Position numbers and translations under genes: made by a program
Part shown: positions 25,859 through 34,558 of the stretch, in pieces
Layout: the number at the start of each line of letters is the position of its first letter
How positions within the stretch are numbered: position 1 is the stretch's first letter
The notes under the pieces: model-generated
Database searches by the model: none
Told to the model about the DNA's origin: nothing
The model's input: the letters and a program-made list of their open reading frames with translations, nothing else
NCBI RefSeq assembly: GCF_024599655.1
Contig: NZ_CP102247.1
Location: forward strand, 1,240,001-1,304,000
DNA: 64,000 bases
Reading direction: 5' to 3'
Origin: Enterobacter asburiae
GTDB taxonomy: Bacteria; Pseudomonadota; Gammaproteobacteria; Enterobacterales; Enterobacteriaceae

Positions 25859-28183
25859 ATGCGAATGGCACGTCTGACACGCTCCCGCTGGCTATGGCTG
25901 GCGGGAGCGCTTCTCATTTTATGGGGGCTGATCGTTGCCGCCGACCGCCTGTGGCCGCTGCCTCTGAAAGAGGTTAACCCCGCCCGGGTGGTGGTGGACG
26001 AGAAGGGCACGCCGCTCTGGCGCTTTGCGGACAGCGACGGGATCTGGCGCTACCCGGTTACCATCGAAGAGGTTTCTCCCCGTTATCTTGAAGCCCTGAT
26101 CCAGTACGAAGATCGCTGGTTCTGGGACCATCCTGGCGTAAACCCGCTCTCTGTTCTGCGCGCCGCCTGGCAGGATCTCAGCTCTGGCAAAGTCGTCTCT
26201 GGCGGCAGTACGCTCACCATGCAGGTGGCACGCCTGCTGGACCCGCATCCGCGTACCTTTGGCGGCAAAGTTCGTCAGCTCTGGCGGGCGATGCAGCTGG
26301 AGTGGCACCTCTCTAAACGCGACATCCTGACGCTCTATCTCAACCGTGCCCCCTTTGGCGGCACGCTGCAGGGCGTCGGAGCTGCAAGCTGGACCTATCT
26401 CGGCAAACCTCCGTCTCAGCTCAGCTATTCCGAAGCGGCACTGCTGGCGGTACTGCCGCAGGCACCCAGCCGCTTACGTCCGGACCGCTGGCCTGAACGG
26501 GCCGAAGCGGCGCGCAATAAAGTGCTCGACCGCATGGTCACGCAGGGCGTCTGGTCCGCGAAGCAGGTCAAAGAATCGCGGGAAGAATCGGTATGGCTGG
26601 CGCCACGACAGATGCCGCAGCTGGCACCGCTCTTTGCGCGCATGATGCTCGGCAAAAGCCGCGACACCAAAATAGTCACCACGCTGGATGCCGGGCTACA
26701 GCGGCAGCTGGAAGAGCTGGCGATGAACTGGAAGTCCCGACTTCCTGCACGCAGTTCGCTGGCGATGATCGTCGTGGATCACACCGATATGAAAGTGCGC
26801 GGCTGGGTCGGATCGGTGGATATCAACGATGACACGCGTTTCAGCCATGTCGATATGGTCAACGCGATCCGATCCCCGGGATCGGTGTTAAAGCCCTTTA
26901 TCTACGGCATGGCGCTGGACGATGGCCTGATCCATCCCGCCTCGCTGCTCCAGGACGTTCCCAGAAAAACCGGTGATTATCGTCCCGGGAATTTTGACAG
27001 CGGGTTCCACGGACCGGTCAGCATGAGTGAAGCGCTGGTGCGCTCCCTCAACCTGCCCGCGGTACAGGTACTGGAAGCCTACGGGCCAAAACGGTTTGCC
27101 GGGATGCTGAGCAACGCGGGCTTGCCGCTGATCCTGCCCGCGGGGGCGCAGCCGAATCTTTCTCTGATCCTCGGCGGGGCAGGCGCGCGGCTGGCCGATA
27201 TCGCCGCGGCCTACAGCGCCTTTGCCCGACACGGTAAGGCGGGGAGGCTGCGGTTACAGCCGGGCGATCCGCTGACTGAACGTCCGCTGTTATCGTCAGG
27301 CTCGGCGTGGATTATTCGCCGTATTCTGGCGAACGAGGCGCAGCCGCTTCCAGATAATGCGCTGCCGCAAATCGCGCCTCTGGCGTGGAAAACCGGCACC
27401 AGCTACGGCTACCGCGATGCCTGGGCCATCGGTCTGAATGCCCGTTACGTGATTGGCATCTGGACCGGACGACCGGACGGCACGCCGGTGGCGGGGCAGT
27501 TTGGCTTCGCCAGCGCGGTTCCGCTATTAAACCAGGTGAATAACCTGCTTCAGTCACGCTCAACGGTAGACGAAGCCCGCCTGCCGCGCGACCCGCGTCC
27601 GGAGAGCGTCGGGCGGGGCGTGATCTGCTGGCCGGGCGGCCAGTCTCTGCCGGAAGGGAGTGAAAACTGTCGGCGTCGCCTGTCGACCTGGCTGCTGGAA
27701 GGGAGTGAACCGCCCACGCTGCTCTTGCCCGAACAGGAAGGCATACGCGGCATTCGCTTCCCGGTCTGGGTGGATAAAACGGGTAAGCGTGTGGCGGCTG
27801 ATTGCCCTGATGCAACGGAAAAAGTTCTGGATGTCTGGCCGCTGCCGCTGGAGCCGTGGCTGCCTGCGACCGAGCGTCGCGCGGTACGGGTCCCGCCTTC
27901 ATCAACAACCTGTCCTCCGCTGTCGCAGGACGCACCTGCGCCACTCATCCTGACAGGCGTGCGCGAAGGGGCCGTTATCAAACGTCTCCCGGGTGAATCC
28001 CGCGTTTCGCTGCCGCTTCAGGCGACAGGCAACAGCGGTGAGCGCTGGTGGTTTTTGAACGGTGAACCGCTGAGTGTGAAAGGAAGAGTTTACACATTAC
28101 AGCTTGATAAGTCGGGCGATTATCAGTTACTCGTTATGGATGAGACCGGGCAGGTCGCGACGGTGAATTTTACGCTGCAGTGA
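25859..28183 (+). CDS. pbpC: Penicillin-binding protein 1C
   Basis: A 774-residue bifunctional class A PBP anchored by an N-terminal helix (about 9-30). The GT51 domain (about 45-220) has the EDRWFWDHPGV and GGSTLTMQVARLL motifs; the transpeptidase domain (about 300-560) has SPGSVLKPF (catalytic Ser, SxxK) and KTGTSYGYRD. A BiPBP_C beta-sandwich ends the protein. In E. coli PBP1C binds lipid II and has weak or no proven transpeptidase role; linkage to YfhM suggests repair after envelope damage. It begins one base after the yfhM stop; ATG at 25859 or 25865 are both possible. Confidence 0.94.
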   Translation: MRMARLTRSRWLWLAGALLILWGLIVAADRLWPLPLKEVNPARVVVDEKGTPLWRFADSDGIWRYPVTIEEVSPRYLEALIQYEDRWFWDHPGVNPLSVLRAAWQDLSSGKVVSGGSTLTMQVARLLDPHPRTFGGKVRQLWRAMQLEWHLSKRDILTLYLNRAPFGGTLQGVGAASWTYLGKPPSQLSYSEAALLAVLPQAPSRLRPDRWPERAEAARNKVLDRMVTQGVWSAKQVKESREESVWLAPRQMPQLAPLFARMMLGKSRDTKIVTTLDAGLQRQLEELAMNWKSRLPARSSLAMIVVDHTDMKVRGWVGSVDINDDTRFSHVDMVNAIRSPGSVLKPFIYGMALDDGLIHPASLLQDVPRKTGDYRPGNFDSGFHGPVSMSEALVRSLNLPAVQVLEAYGPKRFAGMLSNAGLPLILPAGAQPNLSLILGGAGARLADIAAAYSAFARHGKAGRLRLQPGDPLTERPLLSSGSAWIIRRILANEAQPLPDNALPQIAPLAWKTGTSYGYRDAWAIGLNARYVIGIWTGRPDGTPVAGQFGFASAVPLLNQVNNLLQSRSTVDEARLPRDPRPESVGRGVICWPGGQSLPEGSENCRRRLSTWLLEGSEPPTLLLPEQEGIRGIRFPVWVDKTGKRVAADCPDATEKVLDVWPLPLEPWLPATERRAVRVPPSSTTCPPLSQDAPAPLILTGVREGAVIKRLPGESRVSLPLQATGNSGERWWFLNGEPLSVKGRVYTLQLDKSGDYQLLVMDETGQVATVNFTLQ

Positions 28184-28339
28184 TCTGAAAACAGCTTTCA
28201 GATGTGAGCTGTTGCTAAAACTCGTCTTATTTTAAAAAAATGTTACCTGAATCCATAGGCAATGGCGCTATTGCTCATTATAATCCGCGCCACACCATAC
28301 TCAGGTATGCAAAACAACAGAACATTGACAGAGGTTATC

Positions 28340-28771
28340 ATGGCTATTGAACGTACTTTTTCCATCATCAAACCAAACGCGGTGGCAAAAAACGTTATTG
28401 GCAGTATCTTCGCTCGCTTTGAATCTGCAGGGTTCAAAATTATTGGCACCAAAATGCTGCACCTGACCGTTGAGCAGGCTCGCGGCTTCTACGCTGAGCA
28501 TGAAGGTCGCCCATTCTTTGACGGCCTGGTTGAGTTCATGACCTCCGGTCCAATCGTGGTATCCGTGCTGGAAGGCGAAAACGCAGTACAGCGTCACCGC
28601 GATCTGCTGGGCGCAACCAACCCGGACAACGCGCTGGCGGGTACTCTGCGCGCTGACTATGCGGACAGCTTCACCGAGAACGGCACCCACGGTTCTGACT
28701 CTGTTGAATCTGCTGCACGCGAAATCGCTTTCTTCTTCGCAGAAGGCGAAGTGTGTCCACGTACCCGTTAA
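28340..28771 (+). CDS. ndk: Nucleoside diphosphate kinase
   Basis: A 143-residue NDP kinase that transfers phosphate from ATP to other nucleoside diphosphates through phosphohistidine H117 in NGTHGSDS. Length and sequence match E. coli Ndk. ATG at 28340 after GAGG at 28331-28334 gives MAIERTFSII; earlier in-frame codons are rejected. It is a single-gene unit between pbpC and rlmN, with its own terminator. Confidence 0.97.
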   Translation: MAIERTFSIIKPNAVAKNVIGSIFARFESAGFKIIGTKMLHLTVEQARGFYAEHEGRPFFDGLVEFMTSGPIVVSVLEGENAVQRHRDLLGATNPDNALAGTLRADYADSFTENGTHGSDSVESAAREIAFFFAEGEVCPRTR

Positions 28772-28851
28772 TTTAACGGTTTCGTTTACACATTATTTTC
28801 GTAAATGCCGCGTCCAGACGTGGCATCCCTGCGCCAGACTTTGTACAATGC

Positions 28852-28889
28852 AACGCCCCGGACGAGCAGACTGCTTTCCGGGGCGTTTC
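28852..28889 (+). terminator. Terminator after ndk
   Basis: AACGCCCCGGA (28852-28862) pairs over eleven bases with TCCGGGGCGTT (28877-28887), with a small GCAG/CTGC stem inside the loop. Only a short T stretch follows (TTTCT). Confidence 0.8.
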
Positions 28890-28940
28890 TATTCAACCCT
28901 CCATGGGCCATAACGTGTAACAACGAGGCCGGAAAATATT

Positions 28941-30107
28941 ATGTCTGAACTAGTGAATACCTCCGAAGTCGCCATTCCTGCGGTTCCCAATAAAAATGGA
29001 AAAATCAACCTGCTGGATCTGAACCGTCAGCAGATGCGCGAGTTCTTTAAAGAGATGGGCGAAAAGCCGTTTCGTGCCGATCAGGTCATGAAGTGGATGT
29101 ACCATTACTGCAGCGACAACTTTGATGACATGACCGACATCAACAAGGTCCTGCGCAACAAGCTCAAAGAAGTGGCTGAAATCCGCGCACCAGAAGTGGT
29201 GGAAGAGCAGCGCTCTGCGGATGGCACCATCAAATGGGCGATTGCGGTCGGCGATCAGCGTGTTGAAACCGTCTATATCCCGGAAGAAGACCGCGCCACG
29301 CTGTGCGTCTCCTCTCAGGTAGGCTGTGCGCTGGAGTGCAAATTCTGCTCAACCGCGCAGCAAGGCTTTAACCGTAACCTGCGCGTGTCAGAAATTATCG
29401 GCCAGGTCTGGCGTGCCGCGAAAATCGTTGGCGCGGCAAAAGTGACCGGTACGCGGCCTATCACCAACGTGGTGATGATGGGGATGGGTGAGCCGCTGCT
29501 GAACCTGACCAACGTCGTTCCGGCGATGGAAATCATGCTGGACGACTTCGGTTTTGGCCTGTCCAAGCGTCGCGTTACGCTGTCTACCTCAGGCGTCGTG
29601 CCTGCGCTGGACAAGCTTGGCGACATGATTGACGTTGCGCTGGCGATCTCCCTGCATGCACCAAACGACGAAATTCGTGACGAAATTGTGCCGATCAACA
29701 AAAAGTACAATATCGAAACCTTCCTCGCTGCGGTGCGTCGCTATCTGGAGAAATCCAACGCCAACCAGGGTCGCGTGACCATCGAGTACGTGATGCTTGA
29801 CCACGTCAACGACGGTACTGAACATGCGCATCAGCTGGCTGAACTGCTGAAAGATACGCCATGCAAAATCAACCTGATCCCATGGAACCCGTTCCCGGGC
29901 GCGCCGTATGGTCGTAGCTCGAACAGCCGTATCGACCGTTTCTCCAAGGTGCTGATGGAGTATGGTTTCACCACCATCGTGCGTAAAACCCGTGGTGATG
30001 ATATTGATGCAGCATGCGGACAGCTGGCAGGGGATGTTATTGACCGTACCAAACGTACTTTGCGTAAACGCATGCAGGGCGAGACGATCGCGGTTAAAGC
30101 TGTTTGA
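28941..30107 (+). CDS. rlmN: Dual-specificity RNA methyltransferase RlmN
   Basis: A 388-residue radical SAM enzyme that methylates C2 of A2503 in 23S rRNA and A37 in some tRNAs. The [4Fe-4S] motif is C129-x3-C133-x2-C136 in CALECKFCS; the catalytic C359 in DAACGQL is present, as is GEP loop MGMGEPLLN near 180. It differs from E. coli mainly in a slightly longer N-terminus (388 versus 384 residues). A stem-loop without a T-run (30112-30149) lies just after the stop. Confidence 0.96.
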   Translation: MSELVNTSEVAIPAVPNKNGKINLLDLNRQQMREFFKEMGEKPFRADQVMKWMYHYCSDNFDDMTDINKVLRNKLKEVAEIRAPEVVEEQRSADGTIKWAIAVGDQRVETVYIPEEDRATLCVSSQVGCALECKFCSTAQQGFNRNLRVSEIIGQVWRAAKIVGAAKVTGTRPITNVVMMGMGEPLLNLTNVVPAMEIMLDDFGFGLSKRRVTLSTSGVVPALDKLGDMIDVALAISLHAPNDEIRDEIVPINKKYNIETFLAAVRRYLEKSNANQGRVTIEYVMLDHVNDGTEHAHQLAELLKDTPCKINLIPWNPFPGAPYGRSSNSRIDRFSKVLMEYGFTTIVRKTRGDDIDAACGQLAGDVIDRTKRTLRKRMQGETIAVKAV

Positions 30108-30111
30108 TTAT

Positions 30112-30149
30112 TATGCACTCGCGGCGCATTATCTGCGCCGTGAAGCATA
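30112..30149 (+). terminator. Stem-loop after rlmN
   Basis: CGGCGC (30122-30127) pairs with GCGCCG (30135-30140), flanked by an outer TATGC/GCATA pair. No T-run follows, so it is a weak terminator or a 3'-end stabiliser, and read-through to rodZ is possible. Confidence 0.45.
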
Positions 30150-30268
30150 ACCTTACTGAATAATCAGTCAGATTCGTGATGACTGATCAATAATTACGGT
30201 GCGTTTCATTCGACTTTCGGGCAGTATGTAACGACGTAACAACAGTTTAGCCGTACGGGCAGGGCTGT

Positions 30269-30299
30269 ACTGTCATCTCCGGGCTGACAGTCTTATACT
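30269..30299 (+). promoter_or_regulatory. Putative rodZ promoter with overlapping inverted repeat
   Basis: TATACT at 30294-30299 is a good -10 hexamer. A perfect inverted repeat ACTGTCA-N9-TGACAGT (30269-30291) covers the position of the -35 element and so could be an operator. The remaining 100 bases to the rodZ start hold no gene. Confidence 0.45.
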
Positions 30300-30400
30300 C
30301 TCTGTTCAAGGTTAACTGACCAGAAGTTTCGCGGTGCGGGTGGCATTGTGACTCGCCGGCACCTGAACCCTTATTTTTCACGTACCAGTAGTTGTAGCGA

Positions 30401-31414
30401 ATGAATACTGAAGCCACTCACGACCAACATGAAGCACTCTCCACTGGCGTTCGTCTTCGCAACGCCCGTGAACAACTCGGACTCAGCCAGCAAGCCGTTG
30501 CGGAACGCTTGTGCCTGAAGGTTTCCACGGTTCGCGATATTGAAGAAGATAAGGCACCCGCCGATCTGGCTTCAACGTTCCTGCGCGGTTATATCCGCTC
30601 TTACGCAAAACTGGTGCATATCCCCGAAAACGAATTACTGCCAATGATGGAGAAGCAGGCCCCGGTCCGTGCAGCAAAAGTTGCGCCGATGCAGACCTTC
30701 TCCCTGGGGAAACGTCGTAAAAAACGTGATGGCTGGCTGATGAGCTTTACCTGGCTGGTGCTGTTTGTGGTGATCGGTCTGACCGGTGCATGGTGGTGGC
30801 AAAACCACAAGGCGCAGCAGGAAGAGATCACCACCATGGCCGATCAATCCTCCGCCGAACTCAACCAGGCCGGAAGTGAGAACGGCCAGAACGTGCCGCT
30901 GAATACCGACGGTGCAGCTTCCTCCAGCGAACCGCAGACCGCAGCGCCAGACGCGTCGGCGACCGGTGCAGTACAGGCCCCGGCAGCAACGGCTAACACC
31001 GCTGCGCCGCAGGCTCAGGATCAAAACGCGGTTGTGGCCCCTTCTCAGGCGAATGTTGATACTGCGGCGAACGCGCCTGCGGCTACTCAGCCTGCAGACA
31101 ATAGCGCAGCGACTCTGCCAACCAGCCCGGCGGGTACGGCGACCGCAGCCGATCCCAACGCGCTGGTGATGAACTTCAGCGCCGACTGCTGGCTGGAAGT
31201 GACTGACGCGACAGGTAAAAAACTGTTCAGCGGCCTGCAGCGTAAAGATGGCACGTTAAACCTAACCGGCCAGGCTCCCTATAAACTTAAAATCGGCGCT
31301 CCGGCAGCGGTACAGATCCAGTATCAAGGAAAACCTGTCGACCTGAGCCGCTTTATCAGAACTAACCAGGTTGCGCGTCTTACCGTTAATGCCGAACAAT
31401 CAGCAGCACAGTAA
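30401..31414 (+). CDS. rodZ: Cytoskeleton protein RodZ
   Basis: A 337-residue bitopic protein linking the MreB cytoskeleton to the elongation machinery and required for rod shape. The cytoplasmic Cro-like helix-turn-helix (about 15-85) binds MreB; a basic KRRKKRDG segment at about 104-111 precedes the single membrane helix (about 112-133). The periplasmic part has an Ala, Thr, Gln and Pro-rich linker (about 150-245) and a beta domain (about 248-337). Same length as E. coli RodZ. It starts an operon with ispG, 26 bases apart. Confidence 0.95.
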   Translation: MNTEATHDQHEALSTGVRLRNAREQLGLSQQAVAERLCLKVSTVRDIEEDKAPADLASTFLRGYIRSYAKLVHIPENELLPMMEKQAPVRAAKVAPMQTFSLGKRRKKRDGWLMSFTWLVLFVVIGLTGAWWWQNHKAQQEEITTMADQSSAELNQAGSENGQNVPLNTDGAASSSEPQTAAPDASATGAVQAPAATANTAAPQAQDQNAVVAPSQANVDTAANAPAATQPADNSAATLPTSPAGTATAADPNALVMNFSADCWLEVTDATGKKLFSGLQRKDGTLNLTGQAPYKLKIGAPAAVQIQYQGKPVDLSRFIRTNQVARLTVNAEQSAAQ

Positions 31415-31440
31415 CAGACGGGCAACGCGGGAGATTTTTC

Positions 31441-32559
31441 ATGCATAACCAGGCTCCGATTCAACGTAGAAAATCGAAACGGATTTACGTTGGGAATGTG
31501 CCAATCGGCGATGGGGCACCTATCGCCGTTCAGTCGATGACCAACACGCGCACCACCGATGTGGAAGCAACGGTCAATCAAATCAAAGCATTAGAGCGTG
31601 TAGGCGCGGACATTGTTCGCGTCTCCGTCCCGACGATGGATGCCGCTGAGGCGTTCAAACTGATCAAACAGCAGGTCAGCGTTCCGCTGGTGGCTGATAT
31701 CCACTTCGACTACCGCATCGCACTGAAAGTGGCCGAATACGGCGTCGATTGCCTGCGTATTAACCCGGGCAACATCGGTAACGAAGAGCGTATCCGCATG
31801 GTAGTGGACTGCGCCCGCGATAAAAATATTCCTATCCGTATCGGCGTTAACGCCGGTTCTCTGGAAAAAGATCTGCAGGAAAAATACGGCGAGCCAACGC
31901 CGCAGGCGCTGCTCGAATCCGCGATGCGTCATGTCGATCATCTCGATCGTCTTAACTTCGATCAGTTCAAAGTCAGCGTAAAAGCGTCCGACGTGTTCCT
32001 TGCCGTAGAATCTTACCGCCTGCTGGCAAAGCAGATCGATCAGCCTCTGCATCTCGGGATCACCGAAGCGGGCGGCCTGCGCAGCGGCTCGGTAAAATCC
32101 GCGATCGGTCTGGGGCTGCTGCTCTCTGAAGGGATCGGTGACACCCTGCGCGTCTCGCTGGCGGCCGATCCGGTCGAAGAGATCAAGGTCGGTTTCGATA
32201 TCCTGAAGTCGCTGCGTATTCGCGCGCGTGGGATCAACTTCATTGCCTGCCCAACCTGCTCACGTCAGGAGTTTGATGTGATCGGGACGGTGAATGCCCT
32301 TGAGCAACGTCTGGAAGACATTATCACCCCGATGGACGTCTCCATCATCGGCTGCGTGGTAAACGGTCCGGGTGAAGCACTGGTGTCAACCCTGGGCGTC
32401 ACCGGCGGTAACAAGAAAAGTGGTCTCTATGAAGATGGCGTTCGTAAAGATCGTCTGGATAATAGCGACATGATCGACCAGCTTGAAGCCCGCATCCGCG
32501 CCAAAGCCGCCATGATGGACGAAACACAGCGTATCAGCGTTCAGCAGGTTGAAAAATAA
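31441..32559 (+). CDS. ispG: 4-hydroxy-3-methylbut-2-en-1-yl diphosphate synthase
   Basis: A 372-residue [4Fe-4S] enzyme of the MEP isoprenoid pathway, converting MEcPP to HMBPP with flavodoxin as reductant. Cluster ligands C270, C273 and C305 and E312 are conserved in CPTCSRQE and GCVVNGPGEA. The N-terminal TIM barrel has VQSMTNTRTTD at 30-40. The length matches E. coli IspG. It depends on Fe-S clusters made by the isc genes in this window. Two hairpins separate it from hisS. Confidence 0.97.
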   Translation: MHNQAPIQRRKSKRIYVGNVPIGDGAPIAVQSMTNTRTTDVEATVNQIKALERVGADIVRVSVPTMDAAEAFKLIKQQVSVPLVADIHFDYRIALKVAEYGVDCLRINPGNIGNEERIRMVVDCARDKNIPIRIGVNAGSLEKDLQEKYGEPTPQALLESAMRHVDHLDRLNFDQFKVSVKASDVFLAVESYRLLAKQIDQPLHLGITEAGGLRSGSVKSAIGLGLLLSEGIGDTLRVSLAADPVEEIKVGFDILKSLRIRARGINFIACPTCSRQEFDVIGTVNALEQRLEDIITPMDVSIIGCVVNGPGEALVSTLGVTGGNKKSGLYEDGVRKDRLDNSDMIDQLEARIRAKAAMMDETQRISVQQVEK

Positions 32560-32565
32560 CGTGAT

Positions 32566-32618
32566 GGGAAGCGTGCCGCTTCCCATGTATGATTGAACCC
32601 ATTCTTTGGGTTTTTTTT
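32566..32618 (+). terminator. Tandem hairpins between ispG and hisS, the second terminator-like
   Basis: GGGAAGC-GTGCC-GCTTCCC (32566-32584) is followed by AACCCA-TTCTT-TGGGTT (32596-32612) and a T-run to 32618. The second has the form of an intrinsic terminator and lies only 21 bases before the hisS start codon, so it should limit read-through from ispG unless a promoter lies downstream or the element is regulated. Confidence 0.7.
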
Positions 32619-32639
32619 GTATATAGAAAGAGAATAAAC

Positions 32640-33914
32640 GTGGCAAAAAACATTCAAGCCATCCGCGGCATGAACGATTATCTGCCTGGCGAAACCGCCA
32701 TCTGGCAGCGCATTGAAGGCACGCTGAAGCAGGTGCTCGGCAGCTACGGTTACAGCGAAATCCGTTTGCCGATTGTAGAGCAGACCCCGTTATTCAAACG
32801 CGCGATTGGTGAAGTCACCGACGTGGTTGAAAAAGAGATGTACACCTTTGAGGACCGCAACGGCGACAGCCTGACCCTGCGTCCGGAAGGTACGGCGGGC
32901 TGCGTACGCGCCGGCATCGAACATGGTCTTCTGTACAATCAGGAGCAGCGCCTGTGGTATATCGGCCCGATGTTCCGCCACGAACGTCCTCAGAAAGGGC
33001 GTTATCGCCAGTTCAATCAGCTGGGTGTGGAAGTCTTTGGCCTGCAGGGCCCGGACATCGACGCTGAGCTGATTATGCTGACCGCCCGCTGGTGGCGCGC
33101 ACTCGGTATCGCCGATCATGTTTCCCTTGAGCTGAACTCTATCGGTTCTCTGGAAGCTCGCGCTAACTACCGCGATGCGCTGGTAGCGTTCCTGGAACAG
33201 CATAAAGAGAAGCTGGACGAAGACTGCAAACGTCGCATGTACAGTAACCCGCTGCGCGTTCTGGATTCCAAAAATGCGGATGTTCAGGCACTGCTGAACG
33301 ATGCGCCTGCGCTGGGTGACTACCTCGATGAAGAATCTCGCGAACACTTCACGGGCCTCTGCAAGCTGCTGGAAGCGGCAGGTATCGCCTATACCGTGAA
33401 CCAGCGCCTGGTGCGCGGTCTGGACTATTACAACCGTACCGTGTTTGAGTGGGTGACCACTAGCCTCGGCTCTCAGGGCACCGTGTGCGCGGGCGGCCGT
33501 TATGACGGTCTGGTTGAGCAACTTGGCGGTCGCGCAGCGCCTGCTGTTGGCTTCGCGATGGGCCTTGAGCGACTTGTTTTGCTGGTTCAGGCAGTTAATC
33601 CGGAATTTAAAGCAGAATCCGTTGTCGATATATACCTGGTGGCCTCAGGCGCGGAAACGCAGTCTGCGGCGATGCAGCTTGCCGAACGCGTGCGCGATGC
33701 GCTGCCGGGCGTTAAGCTGATGACCAACCATGGCGGCGGCAACTTCAAAAAACAGTTTGCTCGTGCCGATAAGTGGGGCGCAAGTATCGCACTGGTGCTG
33801 GGCGAGTCCGAAGTGGCTAACGGCGAAGTGGTAGTGAAGGACCTGCGCTCTGGTGAGCAGACAACGGTAACGCAGGACGGCGTTGCGGCGCACTTGCGCA
33901 CTCTATTGGGCTAA
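32640..33914 (+). CDS. hisS: Histidyl-tRNA synthetase
   Basis: A 424-residue class II aminoacyl-tRNA synthetase charging tRNA-His. Motif 2 (GPMFRHERPQKGRYRQF, about 108-124), the histidine-A motifs LVRGLDYYNRT (near 257-267) and motif 3 VGFAMGLERL (near 303-312) are visible, with the anticodon-binding domain after about 330. The start is GTG at 32640, as in E. coli hisS, with AGAG upstream; the longer frame from 32589 crosses the terminator and is rejected. Confidence 0.97.
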   Translation: MAKNIQAIRGMNDYLPGETAIWQRIEGTLKQVLGSYGYSEIRLPIVEQTPLFKRAIGEVTDVVEKEMYTFEDRNGDSLTLRPEGTAGCVRAGIEHGLLYNQEQRLWYIGPMFRHERPQKGRYRQFNQLGVEVFGLQGPDIDAELIMLTARWWRALGIADHVSLELNSIGSLEARANYRDALVAFLEQHKEKLDEDCKRRMYSNPLRVLDSKNADVQALLNDAPALGDYLDEESREHFTGLCKLLEAAGIAYTVNQRLVRGLDYYNRTVFEWVTTSLGSQGTVCAGGRYDGLVEQLGGRAAPAVGFAMGLERLVLLVQAVNPEFKAESVVDIYLVASGAETQSAAMQLAERVRDALPGVKLMTNHGGGNFKKQFARADKWGASIALVLGESEVANGEVVVKDLRSGEQTTVTQDGVAAHLRTLLG

Positions 33915-33927
33915 GGAGAAGGACTGC

Positions 33928-34548
33928 GTGGAAATTTACGAGAACGAACACGATCAGGTCGACGCGATTAAACGCTTCTTTGTTGAAAACGGCAAAGCGC
34001 TGGTTGTTGGGGTTATTTTAGGTGTCGGTGCGCTGGTGGGCTGGCGTTACTGGAACAATCATCAGGCGGATTCCGCGCGCGGCGCGTCACTGTCCTATGA
34101 AACTACCGTTAGCGCAATTCGTGCCGATCAGCCGCAAACGCTGGCTGCGGCAGAAAAATTTGCGGCTGACAACAAAAACACCTACGGTGCACTGGCTGCG
34201 CTGGAAGTGGCTCAGCAGTACGTTGATAAGAACGAACTGGATAAAGCTGCTGCTCAGCTCTCTCAGAGCCTTGCTGCGGCCAGCGATGAGAACCTGAAAG
34301 CGGTGATCAATCTGCGCCTGGCACGTATTCAGGTTCAGCAGAAGAAAGTTGACGATGCGCTGAAAACGCTCGACACCATCAAAGGCGAAGGTTTTGCTGC
34401 CATCGTTGCCGATCTGCGCGGTGAAGCACTGCTGAGCAAAGGTGACAAAGCGGGCGCGCGTAAAGCGTGGCAAGCTGGCGTAGAGAGCAATGCTTCACCT
34501 GCGCTGAGCGAAATGATGCAGATGAAAATAAATAATTTGTCCGTCTGA
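33928..34548 (+). CDS. yfgM: YfgM, SecYEG-associated ancillary protein
   Basis: A 206-residue inner membrane protein with a short cytoplasmic N-terminus, one helix (about 24-44, LVVGVILGVGALVGW) and a periplasmic TPR-like domain of alternating helices. In E. coli YfgM associates with PpiD and the SecYEG translocon and helps periplasmic chaperoning; it also affects the Rcs response. GTG at 33928 gives VEIYENEHDQV, matching E. coli MEIYENEN; AAGGAG lies nine bases upstream. It is 13 bases after hisS and 10 before bamB. Confidence 0.94.
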   Translation: MEIYENEHDQVDAIKRFFVENGKALVVGVILGVGALVGWRYWNNHQADSARGASLSYETTVSAIRADQPQTLAAAEKFAADNKNTYGALAALEVAQQYVDKNELDKAAAQLSQSLAAASDENLKAVINLRLARIQVQQKKVDDALKTLDTIKGEGFAAIVADLRGEALLSKGDKAGARKAWQAGVESNASPALSEMMQMKINNLSV

Positions 34549-34558
34549 GAGGGACCCG

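Noticed and set aside
25844..25864. pbpC start at TTG 25844
   Set aside because: It lies inside the yfhM stop region without a ribosome site; ATG 25859 or 25865 fits the E. coli N-terminus better.
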